From: Microbacterium sp. Nx66
GTDB lineage: Bacteria; Actinomycetota; Actinomycetes; Actinomycetales; Microbacteriaceae
Assembly (NCBI RefSeq): GCF_904066215.1
Contig: NZ_LR880474.1
Span: forward strand, 2,542,001-2,606,000
DNA: 64,000 nucleotides
Direction: 5' to 3'
Shown: in pieces, positions 7,601-16,293 of the stretch
Layout: each line of letters starts with the position of its first letter
Numbering within the stretch: position 1 is the first letter of the stretch
The notes under the pieces: generated by a model
Told to the model about the DNA's origin: nothing
Seen by the model: only the letters and a program-made list of their open reading frames with translations
Database searches by the model: none
Made by a program: the position numbers and the translations under genes

Positions 7601-9154
7601 TCACTCGCAGCGCAGGCCGTCCTCCGGCACCACGTCTTCCAGCAGGAAGGCCTCCACCGCGTCATCCACGCAGACGTTGCCCTTGTTGTAGCCGGTGTGT
7701 CCCTCGCCCACACGGGTGATGAGGACGCCCTCGGAGAGCTGGTCGGCGAGCGACTCCGACCACTCGTACGGGGTCGCGGGATCGTTGGTGGTGCCGACGA
7801 CGACGATGGGACCCGCGCCTTCCGCGGTGATCTTCTCGCGGGTGCCGGTGGGCGGATACGGCCACACCTCGCACGGGTCGGGTCCCGACCAGTACGGAGC
7901 GATGGTCGGCGCCCCCTCCGCGATCTTCTTCTCAGTGGCCGCCTCGGCCGCAGGGTCGTCCTCGACCGGGTAGTCCATGCAGTTGTACGCACGGAAGGCC
8001 TCGGTCGAGTTGTCGATGTAGGTGCCGTTCTCCCGACCGTTGTAGAAGTCGGCGAGGCGGAAGGCCGTCGACGGGTCGCCCTGCAGCGCCTCGTCCAGGG
8101 CCTGGGTCAGGATCTCCCAGCTGTCCTCCGAGTACAGCGCCGCGATGATCGCCGTCATCAGGGCGTCGGCGCCCATGAGCCGGCCGTCGCCGTTCTTCAA
8201 CGGCGTGCGGTCCGCGCTCGCGAGCAGGGCGCCGAGATCGGCCATCGCCTCGTCGACCGTCCCGCTGAAGGGGCAGGAGCCGGAGTCGAGGCAGTTCTGC
8301 ATGTAGGCCCGCAGTGCCGACTCGAAGCCGAATGCCTGCGTGGCGCCGACGTCGAGACCGGGGACGGAGGGGTCGATCGCCCCGTCGAGCACGAGCCGTC
8401 CGGCCTTCTCCGGGTAGAGCTTGGCGTAGGTCGCGCCGAGGAACGTGCCGTACGAGTACCCGAGGTAGTTGAGCTCCTTGTCGCCGAGGACGGCGCGGAG
8501 GAGGTCCATGTCGCGGGCGGCGTTGACCGTGGTGATGTACGGCAGGATCCCCTGGCTGTTCGCGTCGCACGCCTCTCCGAAGGCGCGAGCGGAGTCGAGC
8601 AGCTCGGACTCCCACTCCGGGGTGCCCCGCGGCGCGGCGGGGATGCCGTAGAGGTAGTCGTCCATCTCCTTCGCGTCGTAGCAGGTGACGGCGGTGGAGG
8701 CCCCGACACCGCGGGGGTCGAAGCCGATCACGTCGTAGTTCTCGATGAGCGCCGGGCCGACCGCGTAGTCCAAGCTGCCCTGGATGAGGTCGACGCCGCT
8801 GGAACCGGGTCCTCCGGGGTTCGTGAGCAGCGAGCCGACAGCCTCGCCCTCGGCGCGGTGCCGCACCACGGCGAGCTCGATCTCTCCCACGCTCGGGTCC
8901 TCCCAGTCGAGCGGGGCGGTGACGGTGGTGCAGTCGAAGCCCTGGCCGCACTCGGTCCAGTCCAGCTCCTGGGAGTAGTAAGGCAGGAGATCTTCGGCGA
9001 CGCCCTCGGTGTCCGGGGTCTTCTCCACGGCCGGCTTCGAGGACTGCTCCGGGATCATGGCGTAGAGGCACCCGGAGAGCGCGACCGAGGCGGCGGCAAG
9101 ACCGGCGATGAGCGCCGCGGAGCGACGGAGGCGGGGCAGGGATCGAGTCTTCAC
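7601..9154 (-). CDS. Secreted alpha/beta hydrolase, tripeptidyl-aminopeptidase (TAP) type
   Basis: 517 aa with a GTG start. A lipoprotein signal ends in VALSGC. The hydrolase core has the oxyanion region NPGGPGSSG, the segment YDVIGFDPRGVG and the nucleophile elbow GYSYG (catalytic Ser). A TAP-like C-terminal domain follows, with the acid region VVVGTTNDPATP and the His in GEGHTGYN. Homologues (SlpD/SlpE, Tap) release N-terminal tripeptides outside the cell. It overlaps holB by 4 bp at its start. Confidence 0.9.
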   Translation of the reverse strand: MKTRSLPRLRRSAALIAGLAAASVALSGCLYAMIPEQSSKPAVEKTPDTEGVAEDLLPYYSQELDWTECGQGFDCTTVTAPLDWEDPSVGEIELAVVRHRAEGEAVGSLLTNPGGPGSSGVDLIQGSLDYAVGPALIENYDVIGFDPRGVGASTAVTCYDAKEMDDYLYGIPAAPRGTPEWESELLDSARAFGEACDANSQGILPYITTVNAARDMDLLRAVLGDKELNYLGYSYGTFLGATYAKLYPEKAGRLVLDGAIDPSVPGLDVGATQAFGFESALRAYMQNCLDSGSCPFSGTVDEAMADLGALLASADRTPLKNGDGRLMGADALMTAIIAALYSEDSWEILTQALDEALQGDPSTAFRLADFYNGRENGTYIDNSTEAFRAYNCMDYPVEDDPAAEAATEKKIAEGAPTIAPYWSGPDPCEVWPYPPTGTREKITAEGAGPIVVVGTTNDPATPYEWSESLADQLSEGVLITRVGEGHTGYNKGNVCVDDAVEAFLLEDVVPEDGLRCE

Positions 9155-10308
9155 GGTTTCCTCCCGCTCGTGACGGTCACGAGCAAACTCTCGAGCGCGA
9201 GCAGCGGGGCGACGTTGCGCTCCAGCGCCTCACGGGTCTCGGCCAGGTGGTCGAGCACGACGAGCGTGCGCTCCACGCTCCATGCGGACGCGAGCCCGGC
9301 AAGTTCGGCATGCAGCTCGCGGTTGATGAGGTCGTCTCCGCGACCGTACTGCAGCATCACGACGTCGCGGAAGAGCGACTGGAGGTCGGTGAGGACGCGG
9401 TCGATGCCGTCCCGCAGACTCCGCGTGGCCCGCTTCTTCTGATCGTCCTCCAGTGCCGACACCTGAGCGCGCAGCGCCGGAGGCACCGCCTGACCCTCGG
9501 CGACCCCGACGGTGCGCAGCAGGGCGGCGCGTTCGGCCGCGTCCCGCTCGGCGGTGAGGGCCTTGGCGTCTTCCGTCGCCGCTTGGATGATGCGTCCGGC
9601 GACCTCGACGGCGTCGTTGACCCCGCGCACCCCCATCACGGCACGGAGCGTCTCGTCGCGGCGGCGCCGCGCGGCATCGTCGGTGGCCAGACGCTGAGCC
9701 ATGCCGATGTGCCGCTGCGCGTGTCGGGCGGCCTGCTCGGCGACCGCCTCGTCCACACCCGTGCGGAGGCTGATGAGGCGGGACACGTCCGCCACGTCGG
9801 GCTCGCGGAGGCGGAGCGACCGCACGCGCGACCGGATCGTGGGGAGGAGATCGGCCTCACTCGGCGCGCACAGGATCCAGACGGTCTGCTCCGGCGGCTC
9901 CTCCAGCGCCTTGAGCAGCACGTTGGAGGTGCGCTCCACCATCCGATCGGCGTCTTCCACCACGATGACCCGGTAGCGACCGGCGGACGGGGCGAAGTAG
10001 GAGCGTTCGACGAGGGCGCGCGCCTCGGCGATGGTGATGATCACCTTGTCGGTGCGCAATGCGGTCACATCGGGGTGCGTCCCGGCGAGGACCTGCCGCA
10101 TCGTGGCCTCGTCGTCGGGCCCCTCGGCGATGAGCGCGGCCGCGAAGGCATAGGCGAGGGTCGACCGTCCGGACCCCGGAGGGCCGGTGATCAGCCAGGC
10201 GTGCGAGAGTGCGGCCGGATCGGATGAGGCGGAGCGCAGCGTCTCGACGGCGGCTTCCTGCCCCCAGACGTCTGCCCACGGAAAAGGCGGGGCGAGGGTC
10301 GAGGGCAT
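9151..10308 (-). CDS. holB: DNA polymerase III subunit delta-prime
   Basis: 385 aa clamp-loader subunit. The P-loop is ITGPPGSGRSTLAYAFA and the Walker B region is RVIVVEDADRM. The sensor segment is NVLLKALEEPPEQTVWIL and SRVRSLRL follows. The usual zinc-module cysteines are not evident, as in other actinobacterial versions. It follows tmk (gap ~86 bp) in the conserved topA-tmk-holB order. Confidence 0.92.
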   Translation of the reverse strand: MPSTLAPPFPWADVWGQEAAVETLRSASSDPAALSHAWLITGPPGSGRSTLAYAFAAALIAEGPDDEATMRQVLAGTHPDVTALRTDKVIITIAEARALVERSYFAPSAGRYRVIVVEDADRMVERTSNVLLKALEEPPEQTVWILCAPSEADLLPTIRSRVRSLRLREPDVADVSRLISLRTGVDEAVAEQAARHAQRHIGMAQRLATDDAARRRRDETLRAVMGVRGVNDAVEVAGRIIQAATEDAKALTAERDAAERAALLRTVGVAEGQAVPPALRAQVSALEDDQKKRATRSLRDGIDRVLTDLQSLFRDVVMLQYGRGDDLINRELHAELAGLASAWSVERTLVVLDHLAETREALERNVAPLLALESLLVTVTSGRKP

Positions 10309-10394
10309 GCACTCAGCCTAATCGGCACCGCCGACGCTCCCACCACCCGGCGGCGACTCTGCGTCCGTCCGGATGACGATGTCTCCGGGGAGGA

Positions 10395-11024
10395 TCAGTC
10401 GAAGAGTGCGGAGACCCGGGCGCGGATGCGGTCGGCGATGCGCTCGGGTGCGTCAGCGGCATCGATCACGAGGAACCGCCCAGGCTCCGCGCGGGCCAGG
10501 TCGAGATAGGCCTCGCGCACGCGGGAGTGGAAGGCCTCCTTCTCGGCCTCCAGCCGGTCGAACGGCTTGTCGGCCGAATCGAGGCGCATGCGCGCGGTGG
10601 CCGGATCGAGGTCCAGCAGGACGGTGAGATCCGGAAGAGCCCCTTCGGCGGCCCAGAGCGACAGGTCGCGGATCTCCGTGGCGTCCAGAACACGTCCGGC
10701 GCCCTGGTAGGCCACCGAGGAGTCGAGGTAGCGGTCCTGCAGCACGATCTCACCGCGAGCGAGTGCGGGTCGGACGACCGTGGCGACGTGGTGTGCGCGG
10801 TCGGCGGCGTAGAGCAGCGCCTCCGCACGCGGGGCGATGTCGCCGCGGTGGTGGAGCACGATGTCGCGGATGAGCTGCCCGACCTCGGAACCTCCCGGCT
10901 CCCGAGTGCGCACGACCGTCTGACCGCTCTGCTCCAGCCAGGTGGCCAGGAGGTTCGACTGGGTCGTCTTCCCGGAGCCGTCCCCGCCCTCCAGCGTGAT
11001 CCAGAGGCCGGAGCCTGCGGTCAC
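10395..11024 (-). CDS. tmk: Thymidylate kinase
   Basis: 209 aa. Converts dTMP to dTDP. The P-loop is EGGDGSGKTTQ, the DR(Y) motif is QDRYLDSSVAYQGAGR, and the lid segment is around LDSADKPFDRLE. Normal length. It overlaps the topA stop by 4 bp. Confidence 0.95.
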   Translation of the reverse strand: MTAGSGLWITLEGGDGSGKTTQSNLLATWLEQSGQTVVRTREPGGSEVGQLIRDIVLHHRGDIAPRAEALLYAADRAHHVATVVRPALARGEIVLQDRYLDSSVAYQGAGRVLDATEIRDLSLWAAEGALPDLTVLLDLDPATARMRLDSADKPFDRLEAEKEAFHSRVREAYLDLARAEPGRFLVIDAADAPERIADRIRARVSALFD

Positions 11025-13900
11025 GAGTCCGCCTTCTCTGCCGCCTTCGCCGCCGCGTTCGCCGCCCGGGTCGCCGCCGCCTTCTTCGCCGCCGCCGAGC
11101 GGGCCGCGGAGGTGGTCGACGTCTTCGCCGTGGACTTCTTCGCGGTGGAGGCGGCCGTCTTCGCCGGAGCCTTCTTGGCTGGAGCCTTCTTCGCGGGGGC
11201 CTTCTTGGCCGGTGCCTTCTTGGCCGCTCCACGCTTGGGCGCCGGACCCTTGGCGCGCTTGTCCGCGAGCATCTGCACGGCGATCTCGAACGTGATGTCG
11301 TCCGGGGTCTGTCCGCGCGGGATCGTGACGTTCGTCTCACCATCGGTGACGTACGGCCCGAACCGGCCGTCGCGCACACGGATGGGCTTGCCGCTCACCG
11401 GGTCGGCGTCGAACTCGGCCAGCGCGCTCGACGCCCGGCGGGCGCCGTACTTGGGCTGCTGGTAGATCTCCAGTGCCTGCTCCAGAGTCACGTCGAAGAT
11501 CTGCGACTCGCTCTCCAGCGACCGGGAATCGGCGCCCTTCTTCAGATACGGACCGAAGCGCCCGTTCTGCGCGGTGATCTCGTCACCCGTCTCCGGGTCG
11601 ACGCCGACGACGCGGGGCAGGCTCAGCAGCTGCAGCGCGGTGTCGAGGTCGATCGTGTCCACCGACATCGAGCGGAACAGCGAGGCGGTGCGGGGCTTGG
11701 GCGCCGCTTCCTTCTTCGCGCCGCGCTTCCCCTTCGCGCTGGGTGCCTGAGCCTGTCGGAGGTCGACGACCTCACCGGTGGCCTCGTCGACGGCGGCATC
11801 GTCGGAGACCGGATCGTTCTCCTGCACGTAGGGACCGAAGCGGCCGTCCTTGACGACGACGACCTTGCCGTTCTCCGGGTTCACGCCGAGGACGCGGTCG
11901 CCGGCGACCGGCGCATCGATGAGCTCCTGGGCCTTCTCCGCCGTGAGCTCGTCGGGAGCGAGGTCTTCGGGGACGTTGACGATGCGCGGCTTGGCCTCCG
12001 GATCCTTCGGGTCCGCCACCTCGAGGTAGGGGCCGTACTTGCCGAAGCGCAGCGTCGCAGTGTCGGTGATCCGCGTCGAGTTCAGCGCCCGGGCGTCGAT
12101 CTCCCCGAGGTTGTCGACGACCTGTCGGAGCCCCACGTGCGAGTCGGAGCCGAAGTAGAACGACTTGAGCCACTCCACGCGGTTCTGCTCGCCGCGTGCG
12201 ATGGTGTCGAGATCGTCCTCCAGCGCGGCGGTGAAGTCGTAGTCGACGAGCTCGGCGAAGTGCTCCTCGAGCAGGCGCACCACGCTGAACGCGAGCCATG
12301 TCGGTACGAGGGCCTGTCCGCGCTTGACCGCGTACCCGCGGTCGAGGATGGTCTCCGGGATCGTGGCGAAGGTCGAGGGCCGGCCGATGCCCTTCTCCTC
12401 GAGCACCTTCACCAGCGAGGCCTCGGTGTAGCGCGGCTTCGGCGTGGTGCGGTGCCCCTTCGCCTCCGCGGCGGACACGGCCAGCTCATCCCCGACGGAG
12501 ACCGCGGGCAGGGACTGGTTCTCGGCGGCGTCCGCGTCGCTGCGCTTCTCGTCACGCCCCTCCTCGTACGCCTCCAGGAAGCCCTTGAAGGTGTAGACGG
12601 TGCCCGAGGCAGTGAACTCGGCGGTCTGGCCGTCCGCCTCGACCGCGATGGTGACGGTCGTCGTCTCGTACTTCGCGTCCGACATCTGGCTGGCGACGGT
12701 GCGCTTCCAGATGAGGTCGTAGAGCCGCTGCTCCTCGCGGTCGAGCTCGCCGGACAGCGAGGACGGCGTGCGGAAGTTCTCCCCCGAGGGACGGATCGCC
12801 TCGTGCGCCTCCTGGGCGTTCTTGCTCTTCGACTTGTACACGCGCGGCTTCAGGGGCACCGCGCTGTCGCCGTAGAGAGCCACGGCCTGGCTCCGCGCCG
12901 CCTGCACCGCCTGGGTGCTCAGCGCCGTGGAGTCGGTACGCATATAGGTGATGTACCCCTTCTCGTAGAGGCGCTGGGCGACGCTCATCGCCTGCTTCGC
13001 ACTCATCGAGAGCTTGCGGCCCGCCTCCTGCTGCATCGTGGAGGTGGTGAACGGCGCGTAGGGGCTGCGCGTGCCGGGCTTGGCCTCGACCTTGGTGACG
13101 GTTCCCGCCCCCGCGGCGTCGACGGCTCGCGCCAGGGCAGCCGCCTTGGCCTCGTCGAGGACGACGACCGCCTTCTTGAGCTTCCCGGTGTCGTCGAAGT
13201 CGGACCCCCGGGCGAGCTGTCCGCCGTCCACGCGCACGAGGCGGATGCGGAAGGAGGTGCCGGTCGCCGCGGCGTCGGCATCCACGTCCCAGTACTCCGC
13301 GGACACGAAGGCCATGCGCTCGCGCTCACGGTCGACGATGAGGCGCGTCGCGGCGGACTGCACCCGGCCGGCGGAGATCCCCGTCTTGACCTTGTACCAG
13401 AGCACGGGCGAGACGTCCCACCCGTAGAGGCGGTCGAGGATGCGCCGGGTCTCCTGCGCGTCGACGAGGGCATGGTCGAGCTCGCGGGTGTTGCCGACCG
13501 CGGCCTGGATCGCGTCCTTGGTGATCTCGTGGAACACCATGCGCTTGACCGGCACCTTCGGCTTCAGCGTCTCCAGCAGGTGCCAGGCGATCGCCTCGCC
13601 CTCGCGGTCCTCATCAGTGGCGAGCAGGACCTCGTCGGCGTGCTTGAGCGCGCGCTTGAGTTCGGCGACCGTCTTGGTCTTGCGGTCCGACACCACGTAG
13701 TAGGGGTCGAAGCCGTTGTCGATGTCGATGGAGTACTTGCCGTACGCCTTCTTGTCCTCGGCCGGGATGTCCTTCTTGTCGGCGAGATCGCGGATGTGGC
13801 CGACGGAGCTGAGCACCTCGTAACCGTCGCCGAGGTATCCCTGAATAGACCGCATCTTCGTCGGGGACTCGACGATGACGAGCTTCTTGCCTTCAGCCAA
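11021..13900 (-). CDS. topA: DNA topoisomerase I
   Basis: 959 aa type IA topoisomerase with a TTG start. The Toprim domain opens LVIVESPTKMRSIQGYLG with LLATDEDREGEAIAWHL. The catalytic Tyr is in GYITYMRTDSTAL. The C-terminal third has several FGPY-containing topoisomerase repeats and ends in a Lys/Ala/Pro-rich tail (repeats of KKAPA) typical of actinobacterial TopA. It relaxes negative supercoils. First gene of topA-tmk-holB. Confidence 0.97.
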   Translation of the reverse strand: MAEGKKLVIVESPTKMRSIQGYLGDGYEVLSSVGHIRDLADKKDIPAEDKKAYGKYSIDIDNGFDPYYVVSDRKTKTVAELKRALKHADEVLLATDEDREGEAIAWHLLETLKPKVPVKRMVFHEITKDAIQAAVGNTRELDHALVDAQETRRILDRLYGWDVSPVLWYKVKTGISAGRVQSAATRLIVDRERERMAFVSAEYWDVDADAAATGTSFRIRLVRVDGGQLARGSDFDDTGKLKKAVVVLDEAKAAALARAVDAAGAGTVTKVEAKPGTRSPYAPFTTSTMQQEAGRKLSMSAKQAMSVAQRLYEKGYITYMRTDSTALSTQAVQAARSQAVALYGDSAVPLKPRVYKSKSKNAQEAHEAIRPSGENFRTPSSLSGELDREEQRLYDLIWKRTVASQMSDAKYETTTVTIAVEADGQTAEFTASGTVYTFKGFLEAYEEGRDEKRSDADAAENQSLPAVSVGDELAVSAAEAKGHRTTPKPRYTEASLVKVLEEKGIGRPSTFATIPETILDRGYAVKRGQALVPTWLAFSVVRLLEEHFAELVDYDFTAALEDDLDTIARGEQNRVEWLKSFYFGSDSHVGLRQVVDNLGEIDARALNSTRITDTATLRFGKYGPYLEVADPKDPEAKPRIVNVPEDLAPDELTAEKAQELIDAPVAGDRVLGVNPENGKVVVVKDGRFGPYVQENDPVSDDAAVDEATGEVVDLRQAQAPSAKGKRGAKKEAAPKPRTASLFRSMSVDTIDLDTALQLLSLPRVVGVDPETGDEITAQNGRFGPYLKKGADSRSLESESQIFDVTLEQALEIYQQPKYGARRASSALAEFDADPVSGKPIRVRDGRFGPYVTDGETNVTIPRGQTPDDITFEIAVQMLADKRAKGPAPKRGAAKKAPAKKAPAKKAPAKKAPAKTAASTAKKSTAKTSTTSAARSAAAKKAAATRAANAAAKAAEKADS

Positions 13901-13978
13901 GGGGCGTCCTTTCTTCGAAGCACACCATACACACCGCTATTCGGGGTCGTTCACAGCGGGCGAGGGGTAAGGCCGCCG

Positions 13979-14308
13979 TCATGATTCCTCGGGTGGCCCG
14001 GCGCGGGCTCGGGAGACGGCGGCGAGTCCAGCGTACGCCGCCTCCACAGACACGGTCGCCACATACCCTTCCAGCGAACAGCTCGTCAACGCCGCCCCGC
14101 CTGCCGCGGCGACCCTCGCCGCGAGCGCGCACGGCTCATCCGCCGTCGCCACGGCACCGCTGGCGGCATCGGCCGCGGCGAGTGCGGCGGCGTCGGCCGC
14201 ACCCGCCGCGCGCTGTGCCGTGACCGCCGCACCGCCCACCGCCGCGAGCCCGACGGACAAGGTCGCGCTCACGACGAGGAGGGCGGCCGCGAGCGCCGAG
14301 CCCGCCAT
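13979..14308 (-). CDS. TadE/TadG-like pilus-associated protein (Rv3654c type)
   Basis: 109 aa from MAGSALAAALLV. One N-terminal membrane helix is followed by an Ala-rich helical part (GAADAAALAAADAASG) and a small domain with two cysteines. This matches the TadE/G-like protein found next to tad genes in actinobacteria. The start at 14308 shares one base with the stop of the preceding gene (TGATG), so a longer upstream reading is unnecessary. Probably part of Flp-type pilus assembly. Confidence 0.75.
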   Translation of the reverse strand: MAGSALAAALLVVSATLSVGLAAVGGAAVTAQRAAGAADAAALAAADAASGAVATADEPCALAARVAAAGGAALTSCSLEGYVATVSVEAAYAGLAAVSRARAGPPEES

Positions 14309-14667
14309 CACCGGCCCCCATCGAGAGCGCAGCTCGAGGCGCGCAAGGGGAAGCTGATGACGGCGCCGACCGAGACCCGGACGGTCGCCGTGGCACACAC
14401 CAGGTCCCCGGTGGAGGCGAACGAGGCCCCGGCGCCGGGGACCGCCGCGTGCACGATGCGCGCAGCCGTCGCCGTGTCCTCGCCCCGTCCGAGCAGGCGG
14501 GCTGCGTCCGCTGCCGCATCCTGGAGCGCCACCTGCCGGGACGCGGCCGCGAGAGCCCCGGCCCCGAGCAGCAGCACCAGCGCGACGGCGGGCAGCGCCA
14601 TGGCGAGCTCCGCCGCGACGGCGCCTCGTTCGCTCCCGCCGCGCGGTCGCTCGCGAGGGGCCGTCAC
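14308..14667 (-). CDS. TadE-like pilus assembly protein
   Basis: 119 aa. The TadE signature is GSERGAVAAELAMALPAVALV, a prepilin-like segment leading into a hydrophobic helix, then VALQDAAADAARLL and a C-terminal beta part with a cysteine pair. It is translationally coupled to the next gene, and its start overlaps the end of the truncated DUF4244 remnant. Confidence 0.82.
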   Translation of the reverse strand: MTAPRERPRGGSERGAVAAELAMALPAVALVLLLGAGALAAASRQVALQDAAADAARLLGRGEDTATAARIVHAAVPGAGASFASTGDLVCATATVRVSVGAVISFPLRASSCALDGGR

Positions 14668-14774
14668 GACACGGTCAGGGCGCGGCGGACAAGCCCCGTG
14701 AGGATGCCCCGCACCTCATCCGAGCGCATGATGGCCACCAGCAGTCCCGCGAACGCGACAGCGGCCGCCGTGTT
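14664..14774 (-). pseudogene. DUF4244 (Flp-pilin-like) gene, 3' remnant
   Basis: The last ~34 codons, AAAVAFAGLLVAIMR followed by SDEVRGILTGLVRRALTVS, match the membrane helix and tail of actinobacterial DUF4244 proteins that sit just before tadE. The usual RGAATAEYA-type N-terminus is missing. Upstream of about 14775 the reading frame enters unrelated sequence (HKICFLSN), and no other tad genes follow. The break is taken as the chromosome/accessory junction. Confidence 0.75.
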
Positions 14775-14929
14775 GCTCAGAAAACAGATCTTATGCGCCG
14801 CGTGCCCTTGGTGCACCGTGCTCACGCCTTCGATTCGAAGCGCTGGGGTTGCCTGGCAGTGTGGACCGTATGTATGTCCATGTGCGACACGTTGCACTCC
14901 TTCGAATCGGAGGCTAACGCGGCGTCCCG

Positions 14930-15136
14930 TCAGATCGGTCGAATCTCGCCGGTGAAGGTATGGCTACGCCGGAAGTGATCCTCCGAGTCCCAGCGGACTC
15001 GTCGCAACGAGCGGTGGATCACGTTGCGGTCGCCAACTTCGCCCGGTTCCGGGGTCGAAAGGATGACGCTCTCCCGCTTGCTGATCACGTGGCGCCATAC
15101 TTGAGCGCGCTCAATAGGGTGTTCGTCTCTAGCCAT
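14930..15136 (-). CDS. Possible small hypothetical protein
   Basis: 68 aa starting MARDEHPIERAQVWRHV, charged, with codon choice reasonable for this genome. No ribosome binding site is clear, and an earlier ATG at 15169 is also in frame. It is the first open frame inside the accessory region. No family recognised. Confidence 0.3.
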   Translation of the reverse strand: MARDEHPIERAQVWRHVISKRESVILSTPEPGEVGDRNVIHRSLRRVRWDSEDHFRRSHTFTGEIRPI

Positions 15137-15282
15137 GTCGACGAGTGTATTTCGCGCATGCCCCGTCATCGCGGGTATCGAGATGCGTCACCTCAACCCT
15201 TCGTGTGCATCACACAACGATCACGGGTCGGAGTCGTTCGCGGCCTAGCGCCGCAAGGAGGACGCCGACGCCCGATCGTGAG

Positions 15283-16101
15283 TCACGCGCTACCTTCCGT
15301 TGCCCGGTCCCACCGGTTTATGGCGATAGATGCGCGAGCCTCAGAGAACTGATCTTGCTCGTCCTTCTCTGCGTTCCGAAGTTCATCGACTGCCCGGCTC
15401 AGTTCGATCAAGGCTTTCGCTAGCGGGCGGATCGCGTCGGTGTCACGTTCCATACCATCAAGAACATCCCGCGGGCGATATGTCATCATCCCTCGCGTTC
15501 GGGCCGTGAGGAGCTGTGTCATGCTCTCGACAGCCAGCATTGGTTCGCACTCGGAGAGTAGATGTTCAGTGACCGCATCGAGGTCGTCGATCGCCAGAAC
15601 TGTTTCGGCGCCCTCCCCGAGTCTTGTGGCGAACTCAGCCACGACGCGCTTGTGCTGGCCCGACAACATGAGGTGGACGCCTCGCAAGTCTGCTTCCGAG
15701 AGTGACATCACCGCGTCGACATCGTTCCGAATCAAGGTATCCAAAGATCTGGACACGGACCGTTCATATCGCTCCGAATGCGACTCGCGCCACTCTCTCA
15801 CCTTCGCGAGGTACCTGAGGCGCAGAGCGTCGACCATCTGCTGGAGTTCGACGCACCGTTCCGCTGTGCGGATCAAGCGCACTTCGACCTCGCCGTTTGC
15901 TGATGCCGCCGCGCCGAGTATCTGTTCGATCAAAGCGGAGGCGCCCCCACCCGCTTGCGCAGCGCGGACCTGCTGATGGGTCAGCTGCAGGAGATCTCGC
16001 GAGCTGTCGTGATGACCTGGCGAGGTAGATGCGAGCGCGAGCGTCTGCAACCTCAAGAACACTCGGGGGTCGGTATCGGAGGCGCCGTCGTATTGCCGCA
16101 T
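15283..16101 (-). CDS. Hypothetical helical protein, divergent from AAA-Schlafen gene
   Basis: 272 aa, almost entirely predicted helix, with long charged stretches (VREWRESHSERYERSVSRSL, ALIELSRAVDELRNAEKDEQ) and no membrane segment. The start at 16101 has AAAGGG 8 nt upstream. It is divergent from the AAA-Schlafen gene ~190 bp away, which suggests but does not prove a shared role. No known domain recognised. Confidence 0.65.
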   Translation of the reverse strand: MRQYDGASDTDPRVFLRLQTLALASTSPGHHDSSRDLLQLTHQQVRAAQAGGGASALIEQILGAAASANGEVEVRLIRTAERCVELQQMVDALRLRYLAKVREWRESHSERYERSVSRSLDTLIRNDVDAVMSLSEADLRGVHLMLSGQHKRVVAEFATRLGEGAETVLAIDDLDAVTEHLLSECEPMLAVESMTQLLTARTRGMMTYRPRDVLDGMERDTDAIRPLAKALIELSRAVDELRNAEKDEQDQFSEARASIAINRWDRATEGSA

Positions 16102-16293
16102 GCTCGACCCTTTCAGGATTCGGACGTTCAGAGCTTAGATGACTTGCCCGCACGCAGGATGGTTCTTCAGTGATCCTCCGCGTCGGCAGACTTGGGACCA
16201 CTCTGAGGGCGGGTGAAACTTGCGGGTTCGGCATCGAGTGCCCTCGTGGGGGGTATCGGGCGTTGTGGCACCGCCCAGCTGAAGGCGGTAGGG

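Noticed and set aside
7532..9442. 636-codon plus-strand frame opposite the TAP hydrolase
   Set aside because: Antisense shadow of a well-supported secreted hydrolase.
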